A stretch of 64,000 nucleotides of DNA from an uncultured Flavobacteriales bacterium. Lineage in GTDB: Bacteria; Bacteroidota; Bacteroidia; Flavobacteriales; Weeksellaceae. The notes under the pieces were generated by a model. That model was not told where the DNA came from and searched no databases. It worked only from the letters and a program-made list of their open reading frames with translations. This document shows, in pieces, positions 17,174 to 25,625 of this stretch. The translations under genes and the position numbers were made by a program. Each line of letters begins with the position of its first letter. Positions within the stretch are counted from its first letter, which is position 1. The DNA lies in the NCBI GenBank assembly GCA_937876095.1, contig CALFIE010000087.1, positions 1 through 64,000 of the forward strand. The letters run 5' to 3'.

Positions 17174-19036
17174 TTATTTTAAATAAATTAATAAAACGTT
17201 GATATCAGAAGGAGAAACCCCAGAAATTCTGGAAGCTTGTGCAATTGTTTTTGGTTGAATTTTGGTAAATTTCTGTCTGGCTTCAGTAGAAATGGAGTTG
17301 AGTTTGCTATAATCAAAATCTTCTGGTATTTTGATGGTTTCAAGACGAAGAAGTTTTGCAACGTTTTCACGCTCTTTATCTATATATCCTTTGTATTTGA
17401 TGTTGATTTCTGCTTGTTCTCTTTCTTCTTCATTGTATTGTGAAGATTTATCTTTTATAATATCTATTTCTTCTAATTTTTCCAAGCTCATATTTGGTCT
17501 TGTTAGGAAATGTGCTGCTCTGTACGACTGATCTACAGGAGAGGATTCTATACTTTCTAAAATAGGATTAATGACTGCTGGTTTTAGAGAAGTTTCTTTA
17601 AGGAAGGTTTCTAATTCGGTAGATTTTTTAATTTTTTCTTCTACTTTTCTTAATCGTTCTTCCTTTGCTAGTCCTAATTTGAATGATTTTTCTGTTAATC
17701 TAACATCTGCATTGTCTTGACGGAGAAGTAGTCTGTATTCTGCTCTAGAAGTAAACATACGATATGGTTCTTCTGTACCTTTTGTGATGAGATCATCTAT
17801 AAGAACTCCGATATATGCTTCGTCTCTGTTTAAAATAAATTCAGGTTTTTCATGAACTTTATTATGAGCATTTATTCCAGCCATTAAACCTTGTCCTGCT
17901 GCTTCTTCGTAACCAGTAGTTCCATTTATTTGACCAGCAAAATATAGGTTTTCAATTAATTTTGTTTCTAAAGTATGTTTGAGTTGAGTAGGAGGGAAGT
18001 AGTCATATTCTATAGCATAACCTGGTCTAAAAATTTTAGCTTTTTCAAAACCTGGAACGTGTTGTAATGCAAGTAATTGAACTTCCTCAGGTAAAGAAGA
18101 ACTGAAACCATTTACATACACTTCTACGGTTTTCCAACCTTCTGGTTCAGCAAATAATTGGTGGCGATTTCTCTCTGCAAATCTGTTTATTTTATCTTCA
18201 ATACTTGGACAATATCGCGGTCCTATACTTTGTATTGTACCATTAAACATCGGAGATTTTTCAAATCCTGTTTTCAAAATTTCGTGAACATTATCGTTGG
18301 TATAAGTGATATAGCAACTACGTTGATTGGTTAATTTTGGGGTATCTAAATAGGAAAATTTCTGCGGATTTTCGTCGCCTTTTTGTTCTTCCATCTTGCT
18401 ATAATCCAATGTTCTACCATCTACACGAACAGGAGTTCCTGTCTTCATTCTACCAGAATCAAAACCCAAGTCTACTAGTTGTTCTGTAATACCAAATGCT
18501 TTAGGTTCTCCCATTCTTCCACCTCCTAATTGTTTTTCACCAACGTGAATTAGACCATTTAGGAAAGTACCATTGGTTAATACTACCGATTTTCCTTTGA
18601 TTTCTACACCAAGAGAGGTAACTACACCTTCAATTTTTCCATTATTTATGTTAAGAGATTTAACCATATCCTGAAAAAAATCAAGATTTGGAGTATTTTC
18701 TAGTGCAAAACGCCATTCTTCTGCAAATTTCATACGATCGTTTTGTGTTCTAGGTGACCACATTGCAGGTCCTTTTGATAAATTTAGCATTTTGAATTGT
18801 ATTGCAGAATTGTCTGCAATAATACCAGAATAACCACCTAAAGCATCAATTTCTCTTACAATTTGTCCTTTTGCGATTCCTCCCATTGCTGGATTACAAG
18901 ACATTTGACCAATGGTTTGCATATTCATCGTAACCAAAATAGTTTTAGAACCTAAATTGGCAGCAGCAGCAGCAGCTTCGCAACCAGCGTGACCTGCTCC
19001 TACTACAATAACATCGTATATTTCGTTAAATAACAT
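17174..19036 (-). CDS. mnmG: tRNA uridine-5-carboxymethylaminomethyl modification enzyme MnmG (GidA)
   Basis: FAD-dependent partner of MnmE that installs the cmnm5 group on wobble U34 of several tRNAs. The 620-residue length is standard. FAD-binding VIVVGAGHAGCEAA (residues 9-22) is followed by the family signatures SCNPAMGGIAKG near residue 45 and GQINGTTGYEEAAGQG near 370. The C-terminal helical domain that contacts MnmE and tRNA is complete. The gene is bracketed by two identical parS sites; mnmG/gidA is frequently origin-proximal in bacteria, in keeping with the candidate origin about 3 kb away. Confidence 0.97.
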   Translation of the reverse strand: MLFNEIYDVIVVGAGHAGCEAAAAAANLGSKTILVTMNMQTIGQMSCNPAMGGIAKGQIVREIDALGGYSGIIADNSAIQFKMLNLSKGPAMWSPRTQNDRMKFAEEWRFALENTPNLDFFQDMVKSLNINNGKIEGVVTSLGVEIKGKSVVLTNGTFLNGLIHVGEKQLGGGRMGEPKAFGITEQLVDLGFDSGRMKTGTPVRVDGRTLDYSKMEEQKGDENPQKFSYLDTPKLTNQRSCYITYTNDNVHEILKTGFEKSPMFNGTIQSIGPRYCPSIEDKINRFAERNRHQLFAEPEGWKTVEVYVNGFSSSLPEEVQLLALQHVPGFEKAKIFRPGYAIEYDYFPPTQLKHTLETKLIENLYFAGQINGTTGYEEAAGQGLMAGINAHNKVHEKPEFILNRDEAYIGVLIDDLITKGTEEPYRMFTSRAEYRLLLRQDNADVRLTEKSFKLGLAKEERLRKVEEKIKKSTELETFLKETSLKPAVINPILESIESSPVDQSYRAAHFLTRPNMSLEKLEEIDIIKDKSSQYNEEEREQAEINIKYKGYIDKERENVAKLLRLETIKIPEDFDYSKLNSISTEARQKFTKIQPKTIAQASRISGVSPSDINVLLIYLK

Positions 19037-19054
19037 ATTCTAAAAAATTAAAAA

Positions 19055-19070
19055 TGTTTCACGTGAAACA
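19055..19070. other. parS centromere site (upstream of mnmG)
   Basis: Second perfect TGTTTCACGTGAAACA; the palindrome extends to 24 bases here. It lies 19 bases upstream of the mnmG start codon, where bound ParB could also affect mnmG transcription. Confidence 0.88.
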
Positions 19071-19127
19071 TTTTCTAAGTTTATATTAAAAATTTCAGAA
19101 GATTATAGTTTTATTTTATTTAAAAAA

Positions 19128-19541
19128 TTAATTTTCTATCCATTTCTGAAGATAGAAATCTTCTTTTTTTCGCATTTCTGCCTGTTGTATTTCAGATTTA
19201 TCTTGATATCCGCACAAATGTAAAATTCCGTGTGCTAAAACTCTTCGTAATTCTTCTTCCAAATTGGTAGAAAGTTCTATTGAATTGTCTGAAATTCGCG
19301 GCAAAGATACAAAAATATCACCTGAAATTATTTTACCTTGTACATAATCAAAAGTGATGATGTCTGTATAATAATTGTGCTGTAAATAGTCTTGATTTAT
19401 TTTTAATAAAAAATCATCATTACAAAAAATATAATTGATGGTGCCAAGTTTTTTACCTTCTGCTAAAATGATATTTTCTAACCAATTTTGGTAAATAGAG
19501 AAGTTTTGTTCGGTAATATTTTCAAAGAAAAAATGTATCAT
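19128..19541 (-). CDS. ybeY: Endoribonuclease YbeY
   Basis: Metal-dependent endoribonuclease of the UPF0054 family, involved in 16S rRNA 3'-end maturation and ribosome quality control. The zinc motif HGILHLCGYQD provides two His ligands; the third position, His in many bacteria, is Asp here, a common variant in Bacteroidota as far as I recall. The TDIITFDY segment near residue 60 is also typical. The ATG at 19541 is chosen because the frame upstream has only a TTG and overlaps the patatin gene; with this start the two genes are 2 bases apart and likely co-transcribed. Confidence 0.9.
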   Translation of the reverse strand: MIHFFFENITEQNFSIYQNWLENIILAEGKKLGTINYIFCNDDFLLKINQDYLQHNYYTDIITFDYVQGKIISGDIFVSLPRISDNSIELSTNLEEELRRVLAHGILHLCGYQDKSEIQQAEMRKKEDFYLQKWIEN

Positions 19542-19543
19542 AT

Positions 19544-21706
19544 CTAAAACCAATGACCAAGTACTACAGAGAATATTCCTTTTTTGTTATCCAATGCTTG
19601 GCTGTAATTTAATTTAATTTGTCCGAAAGGTGATTTGTATGCTGCTGTAATTCCTACAGAGCTGTAATTTATTTTGAGCATTTCAACTACGCTTATTTTT
19701 TCAAATAAATTGGCAATGTTGAAATTAGCAATTAGAAAGTAATTTTTCAGAAAGTTAATTTGCAATTCGTTACTCGCTAATATCATGTTTTGATTTTTCT
19801 CTTGACCTAATTGATAGCCGCTGAAATGGATGAAATTTCCTAAATTTTGTTCGAATATTCCGCCCAAATTATAGTAATACTCATTTGGTAAGTTCTCTCC
19901 TAATGTGAAACCACCAAATAAATTAAGTCTATTGGTAATGTTTTTAGAAATAGGAAAATTGAGTCTCACATCGCCTTTTGCTTGTATAATTTTGTTTTCG
20001 GTATCTGGACTCAATAAATTAAGTATTTTACCTTCGGTATTTATCAATATTCCGGAAGTAGGGAAATCTTTATCGTTTTGTGTATCTGTTTTAATGAAAA
20101 AATACGGATTAATATATTTATCATAAGTAGTTGTAAAAGAAGAAAAATTCTTGATTTCAAAATAATCTAGACTTACACCACCACCAATTGCATATTTATC
20201 TTTTGAAATAGATTGCGTGTAAACTTCGTTTCTAAACCATTTGATATTTTCTTGATCTTCAAAATTTTTATTTTTAATATTGAAATTCATACCAGAAGCA
20301 TAAATTCCGAAGCCAGGAATGTAACCATTATCTATAAAATAATTGAAATAATACCGTGGTTTATCTCCCAAAATTACATCCAGAGAAATTGTAGAATTTT
20401 TAAAAAACAATCTTTTTGCAGTGAAATTTAGCAATAATCCTGATTTGAAAATCTCATCGTAATGTAAACCAAATTTTAGAAAAAATCTGGTATCATTCTC
20501 ATTTACAGAAATTTTCAAAATATTTTTATCTTCTTTTTGTACAATTTCATAATTCACCAATTCATAATTATTGGTCGCATATAATTTATCCACCATTTTG
20601 TTGATGGCTCCATATGATTGAATAGATGGGAGTTTCAAATTCATTTTACCGAGAACATAATCTTTATTGTAAATTTTGTTGTTAAGTAATTCGATTTCAT
20701 CTATTTTATACACGCTAGAAAACACAGAATTGAAGGGAGCTCTAAGCAAAGAGTCTTTTCTTTTAGGTAATTTATTTAGTATATCTGCATATTTTAGTGA
20801 TTCACGATAACCAGAATCCAAAATTTCTTTTTTTGCATCATAACTTGTGGCTGTTTTGCCAGTTAAATCAGGTTTTATATTGATGTCGGTATATTGTAAT
20901 TGGTTTTTGGTTTCCTTTTGTATATTGTAATCTACCACTTGATTTAGTATATCTATCGCAGAATTTAGTTGGTCTCGTTTCGCTAATCCTTGACTAAGAT
21001 CTACCCCAATAATTAGATCTATGTTTCTGTCTTTAAGTGGTTTAGAAGGATAATTTATGGTCACGGCTCCATCTATATACAAACTGTCGCCAATTTTTAC
21101 GGGATCTATAAGCGAGGGAAACGCCGAACTCGCTAAGATTGATTGTGAAAGATCTCCATTTTCAAAAATTTTGATATTTCCTGTTTCTAAATTGGTTGCA
21201 ATACATAAAAAAGGAATAGGTAGTTTGGAGAAATCATCGGTCGAGGAAACATTTTTCAATAATTCCTTCAACATATAAATGTTCTTTTGTCCGGTAGTAA
21301 TTGCTTTTGGTAAAATATTGATTTTACCACCTTTAATTGGGACTGTCAACAGATATTTATCAACTGATTTATTGAAAAATGAAGTTTCTTTTCTTGATTT
21401 TTCATTAGAAATCAAATTGTAAAAATCGGTAGTTAATACGATTTTTTCGATATCTTTTCCGGTATAACCTGCAGAATATAAAGCTCCTACAATTGATCCC
21501 ATACTTGTTCCAGCTACATAATCTACCTTTACACCTAGAGAATCTAAAACCTTCAAAAGACCAACGTGAGCAAAACCTTTTGCACCACCACCAGAAAGTG
21601 ATAGACCAACTTTGGTATTTTTTTTAATGACTAATTCATTTTTTGTCTGACCAAAAGAATTAGTCAAAATACCAAAAATCAATAAAAACACGATTTTTTT
21701 TAGCAT
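19544..21706 (-). CDS. Patatin-like phospholipase with outer-membrane barrel
   Basis: About 720 residues with a signal peptide (residues 1-20, cleavage after SFGQ). A patatin domain follows: oxyanion loop SGGGAKG (38-44), nucleophile Ser68 in GTSMGS, and the Asp212 of the DGA motif, so the Ser-Asp dyad is complete. After about residue 320 comes a POTRA-like segment and then a C-terminal Omp85/BamA-type beta-barrel ending in an aromatic residue (GHWF). This is the PlpD-like (type Vd-like) arrangement in which the barrel delivers or anchors the lipase at the cell surface. Lipid substrate unknown. Start set at the ATG at 21706, which leads the signal peptide. Confidence 0.85.
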   Translation of the reverse strand: MLKKIVFLLIFGILTNSFGQTKNELVIKKNTKVGLSLSGGGAKGFAHVGLLKVLDSLGVKVDYVAGTSMGSIVGALYSAGYTGKDIEKIVLTTDFYNLISNEKSRKETSFFNKSVDKYLLTVPIKGGKINILPKAITTGQKNIYMLKELLKNVSSTDDFSKLPIPFLCIATNLETGNIKIFENGDLSQSILASSAFPSLIDPVKIGDSLYIDGAVTINYPSKPLKDRNIDLIIGVDLSQGLAKRDQLNSAIDILNQVVDYNIQKETKNQLQYTDINIKPDLTGKTATSYDAKKEILDSGYRESLKYADILNKLPKRKDSLLRAPFNSVFSSVYKIDEIELLNNKIYNKDYVLGKMNLKLPSIQSYGAINKMVDKLYATNNYELVNYEIVQKEDKNILKISVNENDTRFFLKFGLHYDEIFKSGLLLNFTAKRLFFKNSTISLDVILGDKPRYYFNYFIDNGYIPGFGIYASGMNFNIKNKNFEDQENIKWFRNEVYTQSISKDKYAIGGGVSLDYFEIKNFSSFTTTYDKYINPYFFIKTDTQNDKDFPTSGILINTEGKILNLLSPDTENKIIQAKGDVRLNFPISKNITNRLNLFGGFTLGENLPNEYYYNLGGIFEQNLGNFIHFSGYQLGQEKNQNMILASNELQINFLKNYFLIANFNIANLFEKISVVEMLKINYSSVGITAAYKSPFGQIKLNYSQALDNKKGIFSVVLGHWF

Positions 21707-21707
21707 A

Positions 21708-24155
21708 TCAATCTTTGATGTATACACGTTTTACACGTCTTGAAATTGAGGTTAGAACTTCATAAGGTATTGTTTTGCAATATATTGCAAATTCTTCCAA
21801 AGATGGTTTATCATTAAAAATAATAACTTCATCTCCTTCTTTTACTTGCACAGTTCCTAAATCAATCATCATCATATCCATACAAACATTTCCAATGATA
21901 GGAACTAGTTTTTTCTGAAGACCAACAAAGCCATTTTTGTTACCAATCAATCTTGGGATTCCGTCTGCATAACCAACTGGTAATGTGGCAATAAATGTGT
22001 TTTCTTTAGCTTCAAAATTTCGGTTGTAACCTACGGTTTCACCTGATTTTATTTCAGAAATTTGTGAAATCACGGTCTTAAATGTTACCGCATTTTGTAA
22101 TTGGTTTTTAATCAAAGAATTACAAGAAACTCCAACCATTCCAATCCCAATTCTGACCATATCAAACTGATATTCAGGATAATTGGTTATTCCTGCTGAA
22201 TTCAAAATATGTAATAGTGGATGATATCCAATTCCATCAATTAATTGATTGGTGATTTTTTGAAAAGTCGAAAACTGTTGCAAAGTATAGGCATTTTGTT
22301 CAGGTATATCTGCAACCGAAAGATGACTGAAAATACTTGCAACTTTTACATTGTTTTGCTTTAACTTATGAATTAATTCAGTAATTTCATCTTGCTTAAA
22401 ACCAAGACGATGCATTCCTGATTCTATCTTTATATGAATCGGATATTTTTTCTGGATTCCTTTGTTTTGTAATTCTTGTAAAAACAGTTTCAAAACTCGG
22501 AAACTATAGATTTCTGGCTCTAGATTGTATTCAATAATCGTATCATAACTCCCTTGTTCTGGATTCATCACTAAAATAGGCAGCGTAATTCCGTTTTTTC
22601 TTAAATCTACACCTTCATCTGCATAAGCAACTCCCAGATAATCAATATGATGATGCTGTAAAAATTCTGCTATTTCGTAACCACCTAATCCATACGAAAA
22701 TGCTTTTACCATTGCACAAATTTTGGTTTCAGGTTTCAAAAGAGATTTGTGAACATTGATGTTATGCAAAATTGCATTGAGATTGACTTCTAAAACCGTG
22801 TCGTGTTTTTGCAATTCAAGCGTATTTTTTATTTTTTCAATCTCAAAAATACGCGCTCCTTTTAATAAAATTAATTCGTTTTCTAAATTTTTAAGTTCTT
22901 GACTATCAATTAATTCTTTAGTTGTTGAAAAAGTAAAGGTTTTTGAATCAAATTTTTCTTGAAAAGCAGAAATTTTATCTCCAATCAGAAAAACGGTACT
23001 GAAATTTTGTTCGTTCGTTAATCTTGCCACTTTTTGATAGAGTGCAGAATCATCCTCTTTTACATCAATAATATCTGTTAAGATTAATGATTTTTTGGGT
23101 TTGTTGTATTGTTTGATGAATTGAAAAGCAATTGTCAAAGAATCCAGATCTAAATTGAAAGAATCATTGATAATCAAATTATTACGAATTCCATTTACAC
23201 TTTCTAAGCGCATTTCTACTGCTTTCAGTGCATTGATTTTTTCAATTATTTTTTCATTAGAAATGTTCAAAATTTTGAGAACTGCAATTACAGCCAAAGC
23301 ATTGGTAAGCGTTGCTTCATCTCTTTGCTGCGCAAAGAAAGACAAGGTTTCTTTGAAATAATGAACCTTAATTTCAGTATTTGGATTCCTGAAATCAGAG
23401 GAAATATGTACTTTGTTTTTTGGTTGAAGCCCAAAACTGATGAGTTTTCTATCAGAATATTTTTCTTTTATCTTCTTATCAACCAAATCGTTATCTCCAT
23501 TATAAATTATGATTTCCGAATTTTTGAAAAGCAAGATTTTCTCGTCTATCAACTCCTCTTCATTCTTGAAATTCATTGAATGTGCAGAACCAATATGTGT
23601 GAGAACGCCAATTTTTGGTGAAAAGACATCTTCTAAGATCGACATTTCTCCAGGTTTTGAAATTCCCACTTCGAAAATTCCGAGTTCGTGTTTGTTTCCT
23701 ATTAATAAAAGCGAAATCGGTAATCCAATTTGCGAATTAAAACTTTTTGGAGATTTTACCGTAGAAAATTCATTCCAAAGACTTTGGTACAACCATTCTT
23801 TTACGATGGTTTTACCATTACTTCCTGTAATTCCTATAGTTTTTAACGGGTGTTCTTGTAAATGGTATTTTGCCAATTTTTGTAAAAATTCAACTGAATT
23901 TTCTACAATGATCCAAGTTATGTCACTAAAACATTCGTGATAATTTTCAGAAATTATCACTTTTATTCCTTTTTCTACCGCTTGTTTTATGAATTTTTCT
24001 CCAGAATTTTTTGGAGTATTAATTGCCAAAAACGCAGTATCTGCGACAGAGAAAATGTTCCGACTGTCAAAAGCAACGTATTTTACCACCAAATCAGGAT
24101 TGCCCAAAATTTGGGAATCTGTGATTTCTGTGATTTCTTTGGTGGTGTAAATCAT
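21708..24155 (-). CDS. MurF-alanine racemase fusion (peptidoglycan precursor synthesis)
   Basis: Bifunctional 815-residue protein. Residues 1-440 are a MurF-type ligase adding D-Ala-D-Ala to UDP-MurNAc-tripeptide: the ATP loop is GITGSNGKT (108-116). From about 450 to the end is a PLP-dependent alanine racemase: VNLNAILHNINVHK, the PLP-lysine motif MVKAFSYG near residue 480, and the C-terminal catalytic region with VGYNR and CMDMMMIDLG. The fusion channels D-Ala production next to its use and is a known Bacteroidota arrangement. The Mur domain is divergent and may have weak ligase activity. It overlaps tdk by 4 bases and is followed 2 bases later by the patatin gene. Confidence 0.9.
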   Translation of the reverse strand: MIYTTKEITEITDSQILGNPDLVVKYVAFDSRNIFSVADTAFLAINTPKNSGEKFIKQAVEKGIKVIISENYHECFSDITWIIVENSVEFLQKLAKYHLQEHPLKTIGITGSNGKTIVKEWLYQSLWNEFSTVKSPKSFNSQIGLPISLLLIGNKHELGIFEVGISKPGEMSILEDVFSPKIGVLTHIGSAHSMNFKNEEELIDEKILLFKNSEIIIYNGDNDLVDKKIKEKYSDRKLISFGLQPKNKVHISSDFRNPNTEIKVHYFKETLSFFAQQRDEATLTNALAVIAVLKILNISNEKIIEKINALKAVEMRLESVNGIRNNLIINDSFNLDLDSLTIAFQFIKQYNKPKKSLILTDIIDVKEDDSALYQKVARLTNEQNFSTVFLIGDKISAFQEKFDSKTFTFSTTKELIDSQELKNLENELILLKGARIFEIEKIKNTLELQKHDTVLEVNLNAILHNINVHKSLLKPETKICAMVKAFSYGLGGYEIAEFLQHHHIDYLGVAYADEGVDLRKNGITLPILVMNPEQGSYDTIIEYNLEPEIYSFRVLKLFLQELQNKGIQKKYPIHIKIESGMHRLGFKQDEITELIHKLKQNNVKVASIFSHLSVADIPEQNAYTLQQFSTFQKITNQLIDGIGYHPLLHILNSAGITNYPEYQFDMVRIGIGMVGVSCNSLIKNQLQNAVTFKTVISQISEIKSGETVGYNRNFEAKENTFIATLPVGYADGIPRLIGNKNGFVGLQKKLVPIIGNVCMDMMMIDLGTVQVKEGDEVIIFNDKPSLEEFAIYCKTIPYEVLTSISRRVKRVYIKD

Positions 24156-24739
24156 TTTTTATTTTTCAAGACTTCATCTATAAAAACGCGTCTGCTTACA
24201 GCTTCATAACTATCGGTTTCACCTAATTCTACCAAATCTTGTCCGGTTGAAGTACGCATAGAGTAATTGGCGAGATTTCCGGTGCGTTTACAAATTGCAT
24301 GAACTTTGGTAACATATTCTGCAGTCGCCATCAAATTCGGCATTGGTCCAAAAGGTCGACCAAGAAAATCCATATCCAAACCTGCAATTACGACTCGTAT
24401 TCCATTGTTAGCCAATTGATTAGAAACTTCTATAATTCCATCATCAAAAAACTGTGCTTCATCTATTCCGACTACTTCGCACGTAGAACCGAGCAATAAA
24501 ATTTCGTTGGAACTTTCTACAGGAGTGCTTCGGATTTTGTTTTGATTGTGAGAAACCACTTCTTCCTCATCATATCGAACATCAATTTTGGGCTTGAAAA
24601 TTTCTACATTTTGTCCTGCCATTTCAGCACGCCGTAATCTACGAATGAGTTCTTCGGTCTTACCAGAAAACATTGATCCGCAGATTACTTCCATCCAACC
24701 ACTTTGTTTGGAGTGATTTATTGTATTTTCTAAAAACAT
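24152..24739 (-). CDS. tdk: Thymidine kinase
   Basis: Type II thymidine kinase phosphorylating thymidine for salvage. The P-loop GSMFSGKTEELIRRL (about residues 21-35) and the VVGIDEAQFFDD Walker B-like segment are clear; FLGRPFGPMPNLMATAEYVTKVHAICKRTG forms the lid. The classical zinc site of four Cys/His is mostly absent: only the Cys of HAICKRTG is retained and the C-terminal pair is replaced by RRVF, as I recall from other Bacteroidota enzymes. First gene of the tdk-murF/alr-patatin-ybeY run, with a 4-base overlap to the next. Confidence 0.92.
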   Translation of the reverse strand: MFLENTINHSKQSGWMEVICGSMFSGKTEELIRRLRRAEMAGQNVEIFKPKIDVRYDEEEVVSHNQNKIRSTPVESSNEILLLGSTCEVVGIDEAQFFDDGIIEVSNQLANNGIRVVIAGLDMDFLGRPFGPMPNLMATAEYVTKVHAICKRTGNLANYSMRTSTGQDLVELGETDSYEAVSRRVFIDEVLKNKK

Positions 24740-24800
24740 TCTTTAACTTAGCCCATAATTTATAGAAATCAAAATTAAGGAAAATTTAATCAAAAATGCT

Positions 24801-25550
24801 ATGCAAAACCATCAAGAAACTCAAAATAACATTTTAGAAGAATTAAAATCTTTTTCTTCTAAGATTCAAGGTTTGCAAACCCTGGAAGATTTCACGCTTA
24901 ATACCGATCTTTTCTCACAATTATATGAAAAAGCCTCTTTTTTAAAGATTTTTAATGAAAAATTCGGAAATTCCCCACAAATAATAGAAACAGAAACCAT
25001 TGTTTCGGAACAGAAAGAACAACTGGTAGCCCATAATTCTATAGAACTTCCTGAATTAACAACCGAAACAGAGAAATTAAATACAACATCAGAGAATTAT
25101 CAATCTGAAACAACCAGAATTTTCATTAATGAAGATCAAAATGATGTAAATTCTACTAATGAAACTCATCAAGAAAAGAAATTCAAATTAGCAAACATAA
25201 AAGCATTAAAACCACAACATAGTTTATTTGAAGAGGAATTTTTAGAAAATGTTGAAGAGAATGATAATCAAGAAGATTCACAAGATACGTTCCTAACAAA
25301 TACGATAATAAACTCAGATAAATTGCGTCCAGATTTTAGATTGGACTTTAATGATCGATTGGCTTTTACAAAGAATTTGTTTGCAGATAGCCAAGACGAA
25401 CTCAATCAGGTAATTAACAAACTTAATTCATTCAATACATTAAATGATGCCAAAGAATATTTAAGTGATGAATATTATCAACGTAATTGGAAAATAGTAG
25501 ACGATTATGCTCAAAGATTGTGGCGATTAGTAGAAAATAAATTTTTATAA
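24801..25550 (+). CDS. Hypothetical acidic protein
   Basis: A 249-residue soluble protein, no signal peptide or membrane helix. The first 165 residues are low-complexity, rich in Glu, Asn, Thr and Gln, and likely disordered. The last 80 residues, starting FRLDFNDRLAFTKNLFADSQ, look like a compact helical domain that I associate with proteins of unknown function in Flavobacteriia. The gene is divergent from tdk and precedes a MurC-like ligase by 75 bases, with a small hairpin repeat between them. Function cannot be assigned. Confidence 0.75.
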   Translation: MQNHQETQNNILEELKSFSSKIQGLQTLEDFTLNTDLFSQLYEKASFLKIFNEKFGNSPQIIETETIVSEQKEQLVAHNSIELPELTTETEKLNTTSENYQSETTRIFINEDQNDVNSTNETHQEKKFKLANIKALKPQHSLFEEEFLENVEENDNQEDSQDTFLTNTIINSDKLRPDFRLDFNDRLAFTKNLFADSQDELNQVINKLNSFNTLNDAKEYLSDEYYQRNWKIVDDYAQRLWRLVENKFL

Positions 25551-25552
25551 AA

Positions 25553-25617
25553 GAAAAAGAGTAGGAAGTGGGAAGTTTTGCAATGCATATAGAACTTTCA
25601 GCTTCCATCTTCCAAAC
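25553..25617. repeat. Purine/pyrimidine-arm imperfect hairpin
   Basis: A purine-rich arm (GTAGGAAGTGGGAAGTTTT) faces a pyrimidine-rich arm (AACTTTCAGCTTCCATCTTCC) across a short loop. The same kind of sequence occurs at 45760-45842 and, as a half, near 51692-51732. Confidence 0.5.
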
Positions 25618-25625
25618 AAAAAAAT

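Noticed and set aside
25551..25625. Possible riboswitch leader before the MurC-like gene
   Set aside because: The gap holds only the purine/pyrimidine hairpin, with no match to a known riboswitch pattern.
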